Positions 1 through 9,990 of a DNA stretch of 64,000 nt are shown here, piece after piece. Each line of letters begins with the position of its first letter. Positions within the stretch are counted from its first letter, which is position 1. The translations under genes and the position numbers were made by a program. Origin of the DNA: Impatiens glandulifera (taxonomy: Eukaryota > Streptophyta > Magnoliopsida > Ericales > Balsaminaceae); the NCBI RefSeq assembly GCF_907164915.1, contig NC_061862.1:128721641-128785640 (forward strand), in the 5' to 3' direction. A model generated the notes under the pieces. The model did no database searches, was not told the DNA's origin, and saw nothing but the letters and a program-made list of their open reading frames with translations.

Positions 1-1131
1 TAAGTACGGACCAATTGGATTCACTTTGGACTGCTATCAAGGTAATAATTATTACTTAATTATACATTATTCATTAAATAATTATTTTAAACATTTGAAT
101 GTTTTTTTAGGATCCGTTCGAAGCTACTAATGGTTCTATTGATTCATTTTGAAAGACTGGATTGGGACACGCCAAGAAGATATGGGATAGATGGCGGTCC
201 GATTTGAACAAGTCATATATCCGCGTCCACAAAGGAGACGAGGCGGCGGTACTGGCTAATCCTCCACCAGACTACGATCGAGATGATTGGGAGTTTGTGT
301 GTCGCAACCATTTCTTCACGGAAAAATTTAAAGTATGGTTTCATAATTTAAATAAAACTTGATATTAATTAATCTAACTTCATTTTTTATTTCAAATACA
401 GCAAAACAGTCGTACAAATATAATTAACAGGAAGAAGCTAAAATTCTCACATCATACGGGAAGTAGACTGTTTGCACAAATTGAAGAAGAATTGGTAAGT
501 ACATTATTTGTAATAACTTAATCTAAAGATTGTTATTAATTATATAAATCATTTATTTCAACAGGCGATTGAAATGGGATGGGCATCGTCTGTCATTGAA
601 GTATTCAAGAGGACCCGTACCCCAAAACCGACAAAAGAAAACCCAACACCCGTCCTAGACGAACACGTGCAAGAGAAAATTGTAAGTGAATTTAATATGC
701 CTAGTTTTTTATTATAGAAATGATACTTTATTTCAATTGTGCAGGTTGAGATGGAGGAGGTTCTTAGTAACGAACCTAGAATATCTGATTTTAAATTGAC
801 GGAGAGGGTGTTCGGACAACAAAAATATGGGGGGAGTGTTCGGAATGGGATCAGGCGTCCGGCCCACACACTTTCGTGAGGATCGTCGAAGTGGAAACAG
901 TTCACAACGAAACAATGAGTTGTATGAAGAGAATCGAAGATTGACGCTCAAGCTGGAGGATTTGGAGAAGAGGGACGAATAAAGAATGCGCATAATCAAT
1001 GAAATGCAAGCGGAAAAGGAAGAAATAAATGCAAGAATGGAGAGAGAGAAGTTAGAAATGAATGCAAGAATGGAGAGAATCGAATTGTTTATGAGGCAAC
1101 AACAACCACCACCTCCTCCCCCCACAAACTA
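1..1131 (+). pseudogene. CACTA (En/Spm) Transposase_24-like gene, 3' part
   Basis: This is the 3' portion of a plant Transposase_24 (Ptta/En/Spm) type gene, the accessory DNA-binding gene of CACTA transposons. Exons can be followed at about 1-41, 111-333, 402-495, 565-680 and 745-1131, with GT/AG junctions; exons 3 and 4 end at clear gtaagt donors and acceptors end in ttag, acag or gcag. Exon 2 holds the family-typical GHAKKIWDRW and exon 4 the block EMGWASSVIEVF. The last exon is a Glu/Arg-rich coiled coil followed by a Pro run (PPPPPPTN). It is broken: a TGA in exon 2 where the family has Trp, a frameshift near 835 and a TAA near 980. The gene starts outside the window. The family call is from memory of the domain; the breaks are seen directly. 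Confidence 0.75.
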
Positions 1132-1354
1132 ATCTAGTACGTTTTGATTGGTTGTTTCGATTGAAGACATGTTTTGATTAGTAGTTGTTTCAATTTGAAT
1201 TTATAACAAATTGTTCGGATGATTAGTTTGGTTGCGAATTTTGTAATGATAATGATCATTTAATGTATGTGTCATTTCTTTTATTATTAATATATTGGTT
1301 TAGATGAACATGTTTTGGTTGCGAGCAAAATAATCGGCATATTTTTAAAATTTT

Positions 1355-1930
1355 ACAGGAAAAAAATCGAAAATAATAATGAAATCTTTCGGTTTTTCTT
1401 CAAATGGAAAAACCGAGAGTTATTAGAAAACTTTCGATTTTTCCCGTAGGAGTATAACCAAAAGTTTTCTAATTAACTCTCGGTTTTTCCATTTGAGGAA
1501 AATCGAGAGTTGATTAGAAAACTTTCGGTTTTTCCCTCATGAGTAAAACCGAAAGTTTTCTAATTAACTTTCGGTTTTGCAATTTAAGAAAACCGAGAGT
1601 AAATTAGAAAACTCTCGGTTTTCCATTTCAAGAAACCCGAGAGTTAATTGGAAAACCTTCGGTTTTTCCCTAAGGAGTAAAACCGAGAGTTATTTGTAAA
1701 AATATTTGGTTTTTCTCTCTGTGGAAAAACCGAAAGTTTTTCAATTAACTTTCGGTTTTACTATAGGGTATCTAAACCGAAAACTATACGATATCTCTCG
1801 GTAAACGCCCAATTGTTTTTAACGAAAGAGTCATTACCGAGGGATGGCGAGAGTTACCAAAACTTTCGGTAATGTGTCAATACCGAAAGTTATAGGGTCA
1901 AAACCGAGAGTTTTTACTCTCGTTTTTTAC
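1355..1930. repeat. CACTA subterminal hairpin repeats
   Basis: About nine units alternate AACTTTCGGTTTT and its complement AAAACCGAAAGTT, spaced by 30-60 bp, so the DNA can form a row of short hairpins. This follows directly after the Transposase_24 gene. Subterminal repeats that bind the small transposon protein are typical of CACTA ends. I do not see a clean CACTA...TAGTG terminus; the repeats stop near 1925-1950, so the true end is either degenerate or lost. Confidence 0.7.
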
Positions 1931-2575
1931 TCCTTTTTCACCCGTGAGTATTATATGTATTTCAATATAAAAAAAATTAGTACATCCATTTTTGTTTGTT
2001 ATTACACTTGCAAATCCATTAGTCCTTTTGTATGATTCTTGATTTTTCATTAAACTTATTATATTGTTAAAAAAAAATAAAAGATACTATAATATTAATT
2101 GGCATAGAGTCTATTTTGATTAAAATTGTTGCCTCCTTTATTACCATTACACTTTTTTCTTTTTTTTGTTAGTATAGATAAACATTAATAAAAAAATAAT
2201 AAGGTACTTTGATTGAAAAGTAAAAGTCATTTTGAGTATTTTCATATATAGTTTGATTTGTGTAATTTTAACACACTTAACACAAATCTTATTTGTAAAT
2301 TTAAATAAAATAATTCAAACTCCCCTCATGTACAGGTAGGATGATATTATTTGGGAATCATCAATTAAATATTTATCTAGTAGGAATCTTTAGTATTTAT
2401 ATAAAAAAATATCTTTATGGTATAATATCAATTCATCTAGATATCTATTACATTAATGCTCTTAAAATCTTTTAGTGTATATATGTTGTGAAACAACTTA
2501 GTCTTTTCTCACATATCATATTCCTTCTTAACATCAAGAGAAAATATTTGTAGCATCCTAGTTGATAACAGGAAG
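1931..2575. other. AT-rich spacer and upstream region of the zinc-finger gene
   Basis: No coding sequence is seen. The stretch is AT-rich, with poly-A and poly-T runs. Its right part must hold the promoter and 5' UTR of the zinc-finger gene that starts at 2576. Confidence 0.5.
2394..2410 (+). promoter_or_regulatory. candidate TATA box of the zinc-finger gene
   Basis: TATTTATATAAAAAA lies about 170 bp before the ATG at 2576 and is the best TATA-like stretch upstream. The surrounding DNA is very AT-rich, so this may be chance. Confidence 0.3.
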
Positions 2576-3673
2576 ATGGCCTACAAGCCAGAAACAAGGG
2601 AAGACTTATGCCATGTTTTGATCGTGAAATCCTTGAATGATCAGGGAAGTCCGATTGTTAACATTGATTTGGTGACAATGCAGCCCCTTGTCAATGATGA
2701 GAAGATGGTTGTCAGTCATGAAGTGAAGGAGGGAAACGATGTTGGTGTGGAAGCTCAAACCACTGGATCTGAACCGATTCATAACATGGAGCCCTTGAAT
2801 GAACACAACCCGGTTGTTGACCCTAATGTGGTGCTAATATTGCCACATGCTGTTGATTTGAAGATGGAAGCCATACATGAAAGGGCGGAAGAAGATGATA
2901 ATGTAACTGAGAATTCAACTATCGGACATGAGCAGTCTTTGAATACGGAGGGTGGCCAAAGTGTTGGCTCTAGTGTGTTGGATTCCTCCTCAACCTCGGA
3001 GGAAAATCAGGTAGTGTTACCTTCTCAAAAAAGGTCTTTCTCTTGCAACTACTGTAATCTATCTTTTTTGGATTTCCATGCTTTGGGAGGGCACCAAAAT
3101 TCCCATAGGCGTGAGCGTGGCCTCATAAATAAACGCAAGTATAATCGATCCCCTTCTCCGGCATACACTCACTACCCTTACACCCATCACCATTCACCTA
3201 TGTTTTCTTCCGCATTAAACAGATCTTCTCCATTAAGGTTAAGATACACTAATAGGCCATTTCCTTCAGGGTTACAAATGGACCCTTATACCAATGGGCC
3301 TCCATTTATTGGGTCAAACAATCGTTATGGATCCACTTTTGGGTCCTTTTATAGCACAGGATCCCCAATCATGCCTCACAACTATGTGCTCCCACAGCCA
3401 CTCTATTCAAGTAGGTTTAGGAGTTTTGGAGAGTTTCATGCAAACATTAATAGTGGTGGTACTGGTACTGGTGGAGGCAACAACATCAATGTTGCACCAC
3501 CATTTAGGTTCCCGGGAAGTAGTAGTAACCATGGAGGAGGTGTGTCGAGGTATCTTTCAGAACCATCGGCTCACAATGGGAATGGCACTATGGATGCAGG
3601 CTTTCTGACTCTTGGTAATGGACCTGTGGAAGGTGATGGTGGAGGTGAACTTGATTTGGATCTGAAACTTTGA
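2576..3673 (+). CDS. single C2H2 zinc-finger protein with C-terminal EAR motif
   Basis: An intact single-exon gene of 365 codons for a probable nuclear transcriptional repressor. One C2H2 finger is visible: Cys157, Cys160, His173, His177 (CX2CX12HX3H). It contains HALGGH, a variant of the plant-specific QALGGH core with Gln replaced by His, followed by a basic HRRERG stretch. Residues 1-150 are acidic and low in recognised motifs; residues 180-350 are rich in Ser, Pro, Gly, Tyr and Asn. The protein ends in ELDLDLKL, an LxLxL EAR motif of the kind that recruits TOPLESS-type corepressors. It is similar in layout to the Arabidopsis ZFP1-ZFP8/KNUCKLES group, but the length is larger than most members, so I give no symbol. 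It lies in an island between a CACTA element and a MULE. The ATG is the first in the frame and gives an uninterrupted protein. Confidence 0.9.
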   Translation: MAYKPETREDLCHVLIVKSLNDQGSPIVNIDLVTMQPLVNDEKMVVSHEVKEGNDVGVEAQTTGSEPIHNMEPLNEHNPVVDPNVVLILPHAVDLKMEAIHERAEEDDNVTENSTIGHEQSLNTEGGQSVGSSVLDSSSTSEENQVVLPSQKRSFSCNYCNLSFLDFHALGGHQNSHRRERGLINKRKYNRSPSPAYTHYPYTHHHSPMFSSALNRSSPLRLRYTNRPFPSGLQMDPYTNGPPFIGSNNRYGSTFGSFYSTGSPIMPHNYVLPQPLYSSRFRSFGEFHANINSGGTGTGGGNNINVAPPFRFPGSSSNHGGGVSRYLSEPSAHNGNGTMDAGFLTLGNGPVEGDGGGELDLDLKL

Positions 3674-3704
3674 AGGATGTCATTTGATTTGGATCTGAAA
3701 CTTT
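3651..3704 (+). repeat. 21-bp direct repeat across the stop codon of the zinc-finger gene
   Basis: Positions 3651-3671 and 3684-3704 are identical. The first copy encodes the EAR motif LDLDLKL and runs into the TGA at 3671-3673. The second copy starts 33 bp later, a multiple of three, so it stays in the same frame behind the stop. Confidence 0.9.
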
Positions 3705-3755
3705 CAGTTTGTTTGTGTGTTTTGTTTTTAGTTTTTCATCTCTTTCATTTTTTCT

Positions 3756-4254
3756 AGTAGTTTTTGTTGTTGTTTAAGAACAATGATGTTGAATAATTAT
3801 GATTGCATTTCTTAATTGGTAGGTTTTTGGACTTTTGATTTATTAAATGGTATGCAACATTTTTTTTTTCGATTCTAATAATATTATTTGTTGTTTTAAT
3901 TTAATGATTATTCATTTTATTTTATTGTAAATAAAAAAAATACATGCACACAATAAAAAAAAAATAATAACAATAATGCAAACAGCTACATTAAGAAGAA
4001 AAAATATTTATTTGTTTTATAATTCTCCTATCCTCCCAAATAATTAAAATAAATTATTACAAAAGGAAGATGAAAAAAAAAAATTATTATTTTTTCATTC
4101 TTCAAATCACTGCACCAAAATTATTTTTTACTCACAAAACATTTTTTCCTGCCATATTATATTGAGGGTTAAATAAAGTCGTTTAAAGTGAAGTGAAAAA
4201 ATATATGGGTAATAAAAATTATTAACACATAAATTTTTTAGTTAGAGATTATTA
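3756..4254. other. AT-rich intergenic stretch
   Basis: Probable 3' UTR of the zinc-finger gene at the left end, then poly-A/poly-T-rich sequence. No ORF, RNA gene or clear repeat family is seen. Confidence 0.5.
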
Positions 4255-4445
4255 TGTGTTGGTAAGGAGTGAATTTGGAGAAGAGAATGTGAATGATGTG
4301 TTACTATATCACTAAGTATAAAAAAATATAAAGTGTAAAAAGAGAAAAAGAAAAATATAAAGTGTAAAAAGAGAGAAAAATTGTTATTTTTTCAGCCAAT
4401 TAGTTTGCCAACGTCGTTCTCTATCAAATTCTCTCCCCAATCATT
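4255..4445. mobile_element. MITE, family also seen near 26250-26425
   Basis: The left end (around 4266, GGAGTGAATTTGGAGAAGAG) and the complement of the right end (around 4410-4440) resemble each other, giving imperfect terminal inverted repeats. The sequence after the left end (ATGTG...ACTA.ATCACT) matches the complement of 26340-26390, so two members of one small non-autonomous family are present. Inside is a short tandem duplication of AATATAAAGTGTAAAAAGAG around 4327-4373. Superfamily not assigned. Confidence 0.45.
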
Positions 4446-4954
4446 ATATATTTTAAATTTTTTTATTATTTTTAAATTTCATTACACTATTAATTTTTAA
4501 AGTATTAATAATTTTTTAAAGTATTATTAATTATACATAAATTAATTATTTAAAATCAAAATTATAAATGTCTATTATCAAAATATATTATATTATTTAA
4601 CACAACACATATTTAAAAAGTCAATAAACTAAATATCTATTAATAAAATTTCAATTCAAAAAAATGACATGAAAGACACCAACAAAAAAGGTGCAGTATA
4701 GACAAGTTTTGTGTATGCATGAAAGAAAGAAGCAAAAAGAAACAACCAAACCAAACATATCTATATCCATTATTCTTCTTTCATATTTTCATATTCTATT
4801 CATCACTATTTCACTAAAAAAATGCTAGTATTTTTACTCCTTTCCTTGCCTATCAATATTAATAATTAGTGACGTTACATATTTCTTTTTTCAATCATAG
4901 TCTTGACAGAAACTTGTAAAACTAAAAGAAATCTAAATCATACGAAAAAAATTT
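4446..4954. other. AT-rich intergenic stretch before the MULE
   Basis: Very AT-rich DNA with no supported gene. Nothing else is recognised. Confidence 0.5.
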
Positions 4955-5240
4955 GGGAAATCTGATTAAATAACCTCAAAGATGAGGTTATTTGATCTGG
5001 TGGTGGCTTAATAATTTTTTTGCGCTCGTGGTCTTTTTATTTATTTGGACGAAATTGCCATTGTCGCGAAACGCTAAGTGACTTGGCGTTTCGCGAAGTG
5101 ACAGTATGTGAAATGTCCAGATTACCCTTACTATTTAATATAACCTCAGTCATTTTTTTCATTTCTTTTCTTCTCCTTCTCTCTCTTCCCGCTCTTCTCC
5201 TCCTTCTCTCTAAACTCCGGCGGCGGCGATCTTGGCAGCG
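4955..5240. repeat. left terminal inverted repeat of the MULE
   Basis: Pairs with the complement of about 9365-9618. Shared blocks in the same order are the terminal GGGAAAT, AATAACCTCAAAGATGAGG, the GTGGCTTA block, TTTTTTTGCGCTCGTG, GTCGCGAAACGCTAAGTGA and a TC-rich tract ending in a GGCGGCG block. The block at 4970-4993 is itself a perfect hairpin (AATAACCTCA, loop AAGA, TGAGGTTATT). Confidence 0.85.
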
Positions 5241-5261
5241 ACGGTTCGTTCGAAATCCACT

Positions 5262-8061
5262 ATGAGCTCCACGACGAGCACGAGCACTGTTCCAATAGGT
5301 ACGTGTATTTTAAGCATGTTTTATTGATGTTCGTTTTCTTCGATTGTTTAGGGTTTGCTTCCCGTTTCGCGAAGGCCTTCCCGTTTCGCTAAGTGCCTAA
5401 CGATTCGCGAAGGCCTTCCCGTTTCGCTAAGTGTCTAGCGATTCACGAAGTATTAATTATCCGTCTCTAAATCAAATCATGTTTTTTATTGCAGCTGAAG
5501 TTTTCGTTTTCTATAATGGAGAGTGGAAACTTGATGCTAATGGAATACTGTATTTTGATGCATCTTCAATCAAAACATTTGATCTACCCCAAAGTACTCG
5601 TTATGCTGAATTACTTGATATACTCTATGATAGACTTAATGTGCAGAAATCAACATACGATTTAGTGCTCCAAGTGAAGTATGATATTCCGAATATCAGA
5701 AATCCAAAACCTGTTTTTATTGATAATGATGGGGATTTGAACATATATTTATCACGCTTGATTTTAGGTCGAACCGTGTCACCATTGTGTGTATCTGTAG
5801 TGGAGAAGTCAACATTTACTAAAGAAAAGATACCACTACTTACATACCCAACTCAAGAAAGTATACCACCACCACAACTTACTCAAAATTTTGTACCACC
5901 CGTTGTACCCTCGGAATTCTTTGTTGAAAGTCAAAATGAAGCCGGAGAAAGCTCTTTGCCTCACATCCCACTTACTCAGGACTTGCATGTTAATAGTGGT
6001 GAAAAAGCATCAATACTTATACAACCAAGTGCAAGAAGATCATCATTGGGTACACCAACTAGTGCAAGAAATGCATCAATGGGTACACCATCTAGTGCAA
6101 GAAGATCATCAATGGGTACACCATCTAGTGCAAGACGATCTTCAATGGGTACACCATCGACAGACCCGACAGACACATCACCGCCAGACCCCTCATTTGC
6201 GATGGCATTAACTAATGAAACCGTATTGGAAGTCGGTTCGTTGTTTGAAAATAAAAAAGAACTTCAACTTGCTCTATATAAATATGCGATGACCAATCAT
6301 TTTGAATTCAAAGTGGAGAAATCAAGAAAACATCTTTGGGAACTCAAAAGTTTGGATGAGACATGCAAGTGGAGGTTGCGGGCTGTGAAAGGTATGTTTT
6401 CTGAGATATTTGAGATCCGAAATTTGAGCAACAACACTCATGCTCAGTTTTGTCGAGGCCCAAGAAAAAAATGCAAACACCAGCATGGGTTATTGGGCAG
6501 TGCGTGAAGAGAAAGTACATGGACCATCATCATAACCACTTGCCTAAGAAAATAATTGAAGACATGTAGTCAACTTATGAGATATTTTTGACTTATAATA
6601 AGGCATTGAGGGTAAGGGAAATGCTTTAATAGCGGTGCAAGGAACGGTAGAGGATTCCTATGGAATACTGCTATCATACCTTTACATGATGGAGAAGTGT
6701 AATCCTGATACCATAACCGACATACAGACAGACGAGCTCGGCCACTTCAAGTATATGTTCATGTCCTATGCCTCTCAATTAGGCGTTTCAAATCATTTTG
6801 TCGTCCTGTATTATGTGTTGATGCTAGTTTTCTTAAGCACAAGGTGGGTGGTCAATTATTGGTGGCTATTGCATTGGATGCGAATGAGCATTTATATCCT
6901 ATCGCATTCGGCGTTGTTGATTTAGAGAATAATAACTCCTGGACTTATTTTATGCAAAAACTGAGAGACGCAATTGGATTAGTTGATGATCTCGTCTTCG
7001 TATCCGACAGACACCCAAGCATTGCCAATGCCTTGTGTGTTGTTTTCCCAGAAGCAGACCACGGTGCGTGCACATATCACATAAAGATGAATATTGTGGC
7101 CAAATTCAAAAGTTATAAGTGTCATGAGGAGTTTGATTCGGCTTCTATGGCGTACATTGTCCACGAATTTAATCGGTTTTTTGACAAGATTAAGATTAAA
7201 GATCATAGGATTGGTTCCTATTTGGAAGAAATTGGGTTTCAAAGATGGAGTAAAGCATTTTTTCCCGGTAAACGATACAATCAACTCACAAGCAATTATG
7301 CTGAGAGTTTCAATAGTCAGAGTAGGGAAGCCAGAAAGTATCTCATTTCAAAAATGGCTGAGTATTTAAGATTCACAATACAACATTGGTTTAAGGATAG
7401 AAGAGAAAGAGCGTCAAATCACGAAGAAGTTTTATCTCCAAATTATAAGAAGGTGTTACGTGAGGGATTCGAGAAGGCCAGATTCTATACAGTCCATTCG
7501 CTTAACCGATTCGAGTTTTATGTGCATGACAATCAGTCCCATTTCAAAGTCAATTTGAAAGACATGAACTACACTTGTAGAGTATTTGAAGTTTCGGGTC
7601 TTCCTTGTACGCATGCAATGGCTGTTGCCCGTAGTCGGAATTTGGTTTCTTATGACTTCTGTTCAAGGTATTATTTAGCTCACGTGTTCAATCTGTTTAA
7701 CCAATTAATAATTCGTTATATTTTCCCTACACACAGGTATTACACAACTGAGTGTTGGATAAATTTATATGCCGAGACATGTTATCCTCCTGGTGATGAA
7801 GAAAATTGGGATGTTCCCGAACATATCAAGCAACGTTCGTGTATTAAACCAAATGTCAAGGTTAAGAAAGGCAGGCCACAAACAAAGCGTAGGTCATCCC
7901 AGGGTGAGGTCCGTAAGGTCTCGAGATGATGCAGCTCATGTGCTGGGCTAGGACATAATAGGGCAACATGCAAAGCAGTGATGCATGCACCATCTACTGC
8001 AAGAGCTTCATCATCTAAGCAGCATGAGTCATCATCTCAACAATATGAACCTTTAGCTTGA
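5262..8061 (+). pseudogene. MULE transposase (mudrA type), broken
   Basis: Gene for the Mutator-type transposase that cuts and moves the element. Exon 1 is 5262-5298, intron 5299-5494 (GT...GCAG), and the frame joins well onto exon 2 at 5495. Domains in order: an N-terminal PB1-like region, a run of about four 11-residue repeats (core ARRSSMGTPS) at 6030-6165, the MuDR DNA-binding region (about 6220-6450), the MULE catalytic domain (VDASFLKHK, ALDANEH, VSDRHPSI, about 6800-7080), a SWIM zinc finger (CRVFEVSGLPCTHAMA, about 7580-7625), then a short 69-nt intron at 7668-7736 and a C-terminal zinc knuckle CX2CX4HX4C after 7930. Breaks: frameshifts between about 6450 and 6840, a TAG near 6567, and a TGA at 7927-7929 directly before the knuckle's first Cys. 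The final stop is 8059-8061. Confidence 0.85.
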
Positions 8062-8167
8062 TAGATATTATGTTATAATATATGTTGTTAATTGAACTAT
8101 GGTACTGGTAAGATACTATGTTGTTAATTCAGGTGGAAAGTTTATGTTGTATGTTGTAGTATATGAG

Positions 8168-8244
8168 TAGGGAAACGCGAGGTACTTAGCGAATCGCGGG
8201 GTACTTAGCGAATCGCGGGGTACTTAGCGAATTGCGAGGTCAAC
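8168..8244. repeat. 19-bp tandem repeat in the MULE 3' region
   Basis: About three and a half copies of GGTACTTAGCGAATCGCGG. The core TTAGCGAA(A/T)CG also occurs in both terminal inverted repeats and in intron 1 of the transposase gene. Confidence 0.8.
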
Positions 8245-8340
8245 GAGCTCCATCTAAGAGAGGATGGTTTGAATACGTTTTCGCTAGTATATTTGTTTAA
8301 TAACGAAATCGAATTCAAACCATTCTCCTAGCTGGAGCTC
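8245..8340. repeat. foldback A inside the MULE
   Basis: Arms GAGCTCCATCTAAGAGAGGA... and ...CCTAGCTGGAGCTC pair over about 35 bp with few mismatches, leaving a loop with TAACGAAATCGA. A transcript would form one hairpin of about 96 nt. It is related in sequence to foldback B. Confidence 0.75.
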
Positions 8341-8399
8341 GTAGTACTTAGCGAATCGTGAAGTACAAAATTTTTTATTGGTTTCATAGGTAATCTATC

Positions 8400-8751
8400 T
8401 CGTTTGACAAGGTATCAACAACAAAGTCATGGTTTTGAAGAGAACCTGTGTTAGTAAAATAAACCTTATAATTTTACATGGAAACATTTAGATTCTTCAA
8501 AAAAGGCCTTTGAAGAATCAATCATTGAGCTCCAGCTAAGAGAAAATTGTTTGAAATTTATTTCTTTAGCTTAATGACTAACGAAATCAAAGTCAGTCAA
8601 TCTTCGCTTATCTGGAGCTCAATGATGGATTCTTAAATGGCCTTTTCTGAAGAATCTAAATGTTTCCATTAATGTAAAAAGATAAGGTTTATTTTTCTAA
8701 CACAACTTCTCTTCATAACCATGAAGTGATGTAGATACCTTGTCAAATGAA
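8400..8751. repeat. foldback B inside the MULE, about 350 bp
   Basis: Left arm from CGTTTGACAAGGTATC (8401) to about 8555 pairs with the right arm ending GATACCTTGTCAAATGA (8734-8750). The pairing runs through an AAACCTTAT block, TGGAAACATTTAGATTCTTC and the central GAGCTCCAGCTAAG. The centre repeats the stem and loop of foldback A, so the two are diverged tandem copies at their cores. No known plant microRNA is recognised in the arms. Confidence 0.75.
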
Positions 8752-8792
8752 GTTCATGATTAACTATAAATAACAAAAAATCTTGACACTTA

Positions 8793-8938
8793 GCGAATCG
8801 CGAGGTACTACTTAGCGAAATGGTAAGTCCGTAGAGAAACGGTAAGTCCGTAGCGAAACGGTAAGTCCGTAGCGAAACGGTAAGTCCGTAGCGAAACGGT
8901 AAGTCCGTAGAAAAACGGTAAGTCCGTAGCGAAATGTT
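8793..8938. repeat. 19-bp tandem repeat GTCCGTAGCGAAACGGTAA
   Basis: Six near-identical copies between 8825 and 8938, preceded by two copies of the related ACTTAGCGAA motif. Located between the foldbacks and the right end of the MULE. Confidence 0.85.
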
Positions 8939-9364
8939 TAGCAGATCTGAAACGGAAACACATACAATATAATCAGAGATTTTCTGCAAATATGAACCAT
9001 TAACAAATAATAACCTAACGAAATGCTCAAACATGAACCATTATGAACCAAATAACAAATAAAAATCCACAAATATGACCAAATATGAACCAGAACGAAA
9101 TATGAAAAGGTTTTTGAAATGAAGAAAATGTAAACTTGAACATAACTCGAATTAGATTTTGAAATGATCATCTTCCTCGACCTTCAAATCCTTAGAATCG
9201 AAGACCTACATACACTAAACACTATAATCGTAGACCTGCATGCAAAATAGATTTAGGGTTAGTTCTATATAGATCTTGTAAATCTTTATAGATAAAAACA
9301 TAAATGGATTAGTTAGGTTAAAAGATCTTGTAAATCTGTATAGATCTGTATGAATTGAACCGCC

Positions 9365-9618
9365 GCCCGCAACCTCCGTCGCCGCCGGCCGCCGTGAAAG
9401 AGAGAACAGGAGAAGAGAGAGAAAGAAAACTAAGGAAATGAAAATATTAGAGTATTTATACTAACCCTAATCCACTTCGCGAAACGCTAAGTCACTTAGC
9501 GTTTCGCGACAAGGGCAAAATCGTATAAAAAAAATATAGAATCACGAGCGCAAAAAAAATAACAAGCCACCATCAGATCAAATAACCTCATCTTTGAGGT
9601 TATTTAATCAAATTTCCC
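9365..9618. repeat. right terminal inverted repeat of the MULE
   Basis: Reverse complement of the left repeat, about 255 bp. It includes the same internal hairpin close to the end (9581-9605) and the same CGCGAAACGCTAAGTCACTTAGCG palindromic block near 9480-9508. Confidence 0.85.
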
Positions 9619-9990
9619 AAAATTTTGGTTGCAAATAGATAGAAAATCAAAACTATATTAACCTCACTAATTACTATATTGAAATATATATTATTCAACG
9701 ATAGGTAAAATAACTCATAAATAAAAGGAAATAGATTTCTAACCTTATCCATCACCATTGACAATTAATTGAGATCTCAAAGCATATAATAAGTGCATCT
9801 ATCCTTAAATGTTCAATTCAATTTTTTTTGGGGAGAAAATAGTTTAGTATCATTTCATTAAAAACACCCAAGAGAGTGAAAAAATTCAAAAGTTTAAGTT
9901 CAAATCTATATAATTTTTAGATTTGACAATAAAATAATAATTGAATTACAGAAAACAACAACAATCAATTAGCGTCTATAGCGTTTTTAC
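9619..9990. other. AT-rich spacer
   Basis: No supported gene. The right part may be the 3' tail of the minus-strand LINE remnant described next. Confidence 0.4.

Larger units (their letters stand above)
4955..9618 (+). mobile_element. Mutator-like element (MULE), nearly complete, decayed
   Basis: A 4.66-kb element bounded by long inverted repeats that start GGGAAATC on the left and end ATTTCCC on the right. It holds a mudrA-type transposase gene (+), CG-containing short tandem repeats and two foldbacks. Nine-base flanks are A/T only (left AAAAAATTT, right AAAATTTTG) and share AAAATTT, but I cannot show an exact 9-bp target duplication. The transposase is broken, so the copy should be non-autonomous now. 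Confidence 0.85.

Noticed and set aside
558..1125. Minus-strand ORFs of 115 and 130 aa
   Set aside because: They overlap the Transposase_24 exons on the plus strand, which match a known family; the minus frames have no recognisable domain.
5020..5265. 81-aa ORF in the left MULE terminal repeat
   Set aside because: Entirely inside the inverted repeat and leader; the real start at 5262 is supported by the splice into exon 2.
8245..8751. A known MIRNA gene (for example MIR159/319, suggested by GAGCTCC)
   Set aside because: Only the short GAGCTCC piece agrees; the rest of the 21-nt mature sequences does not.
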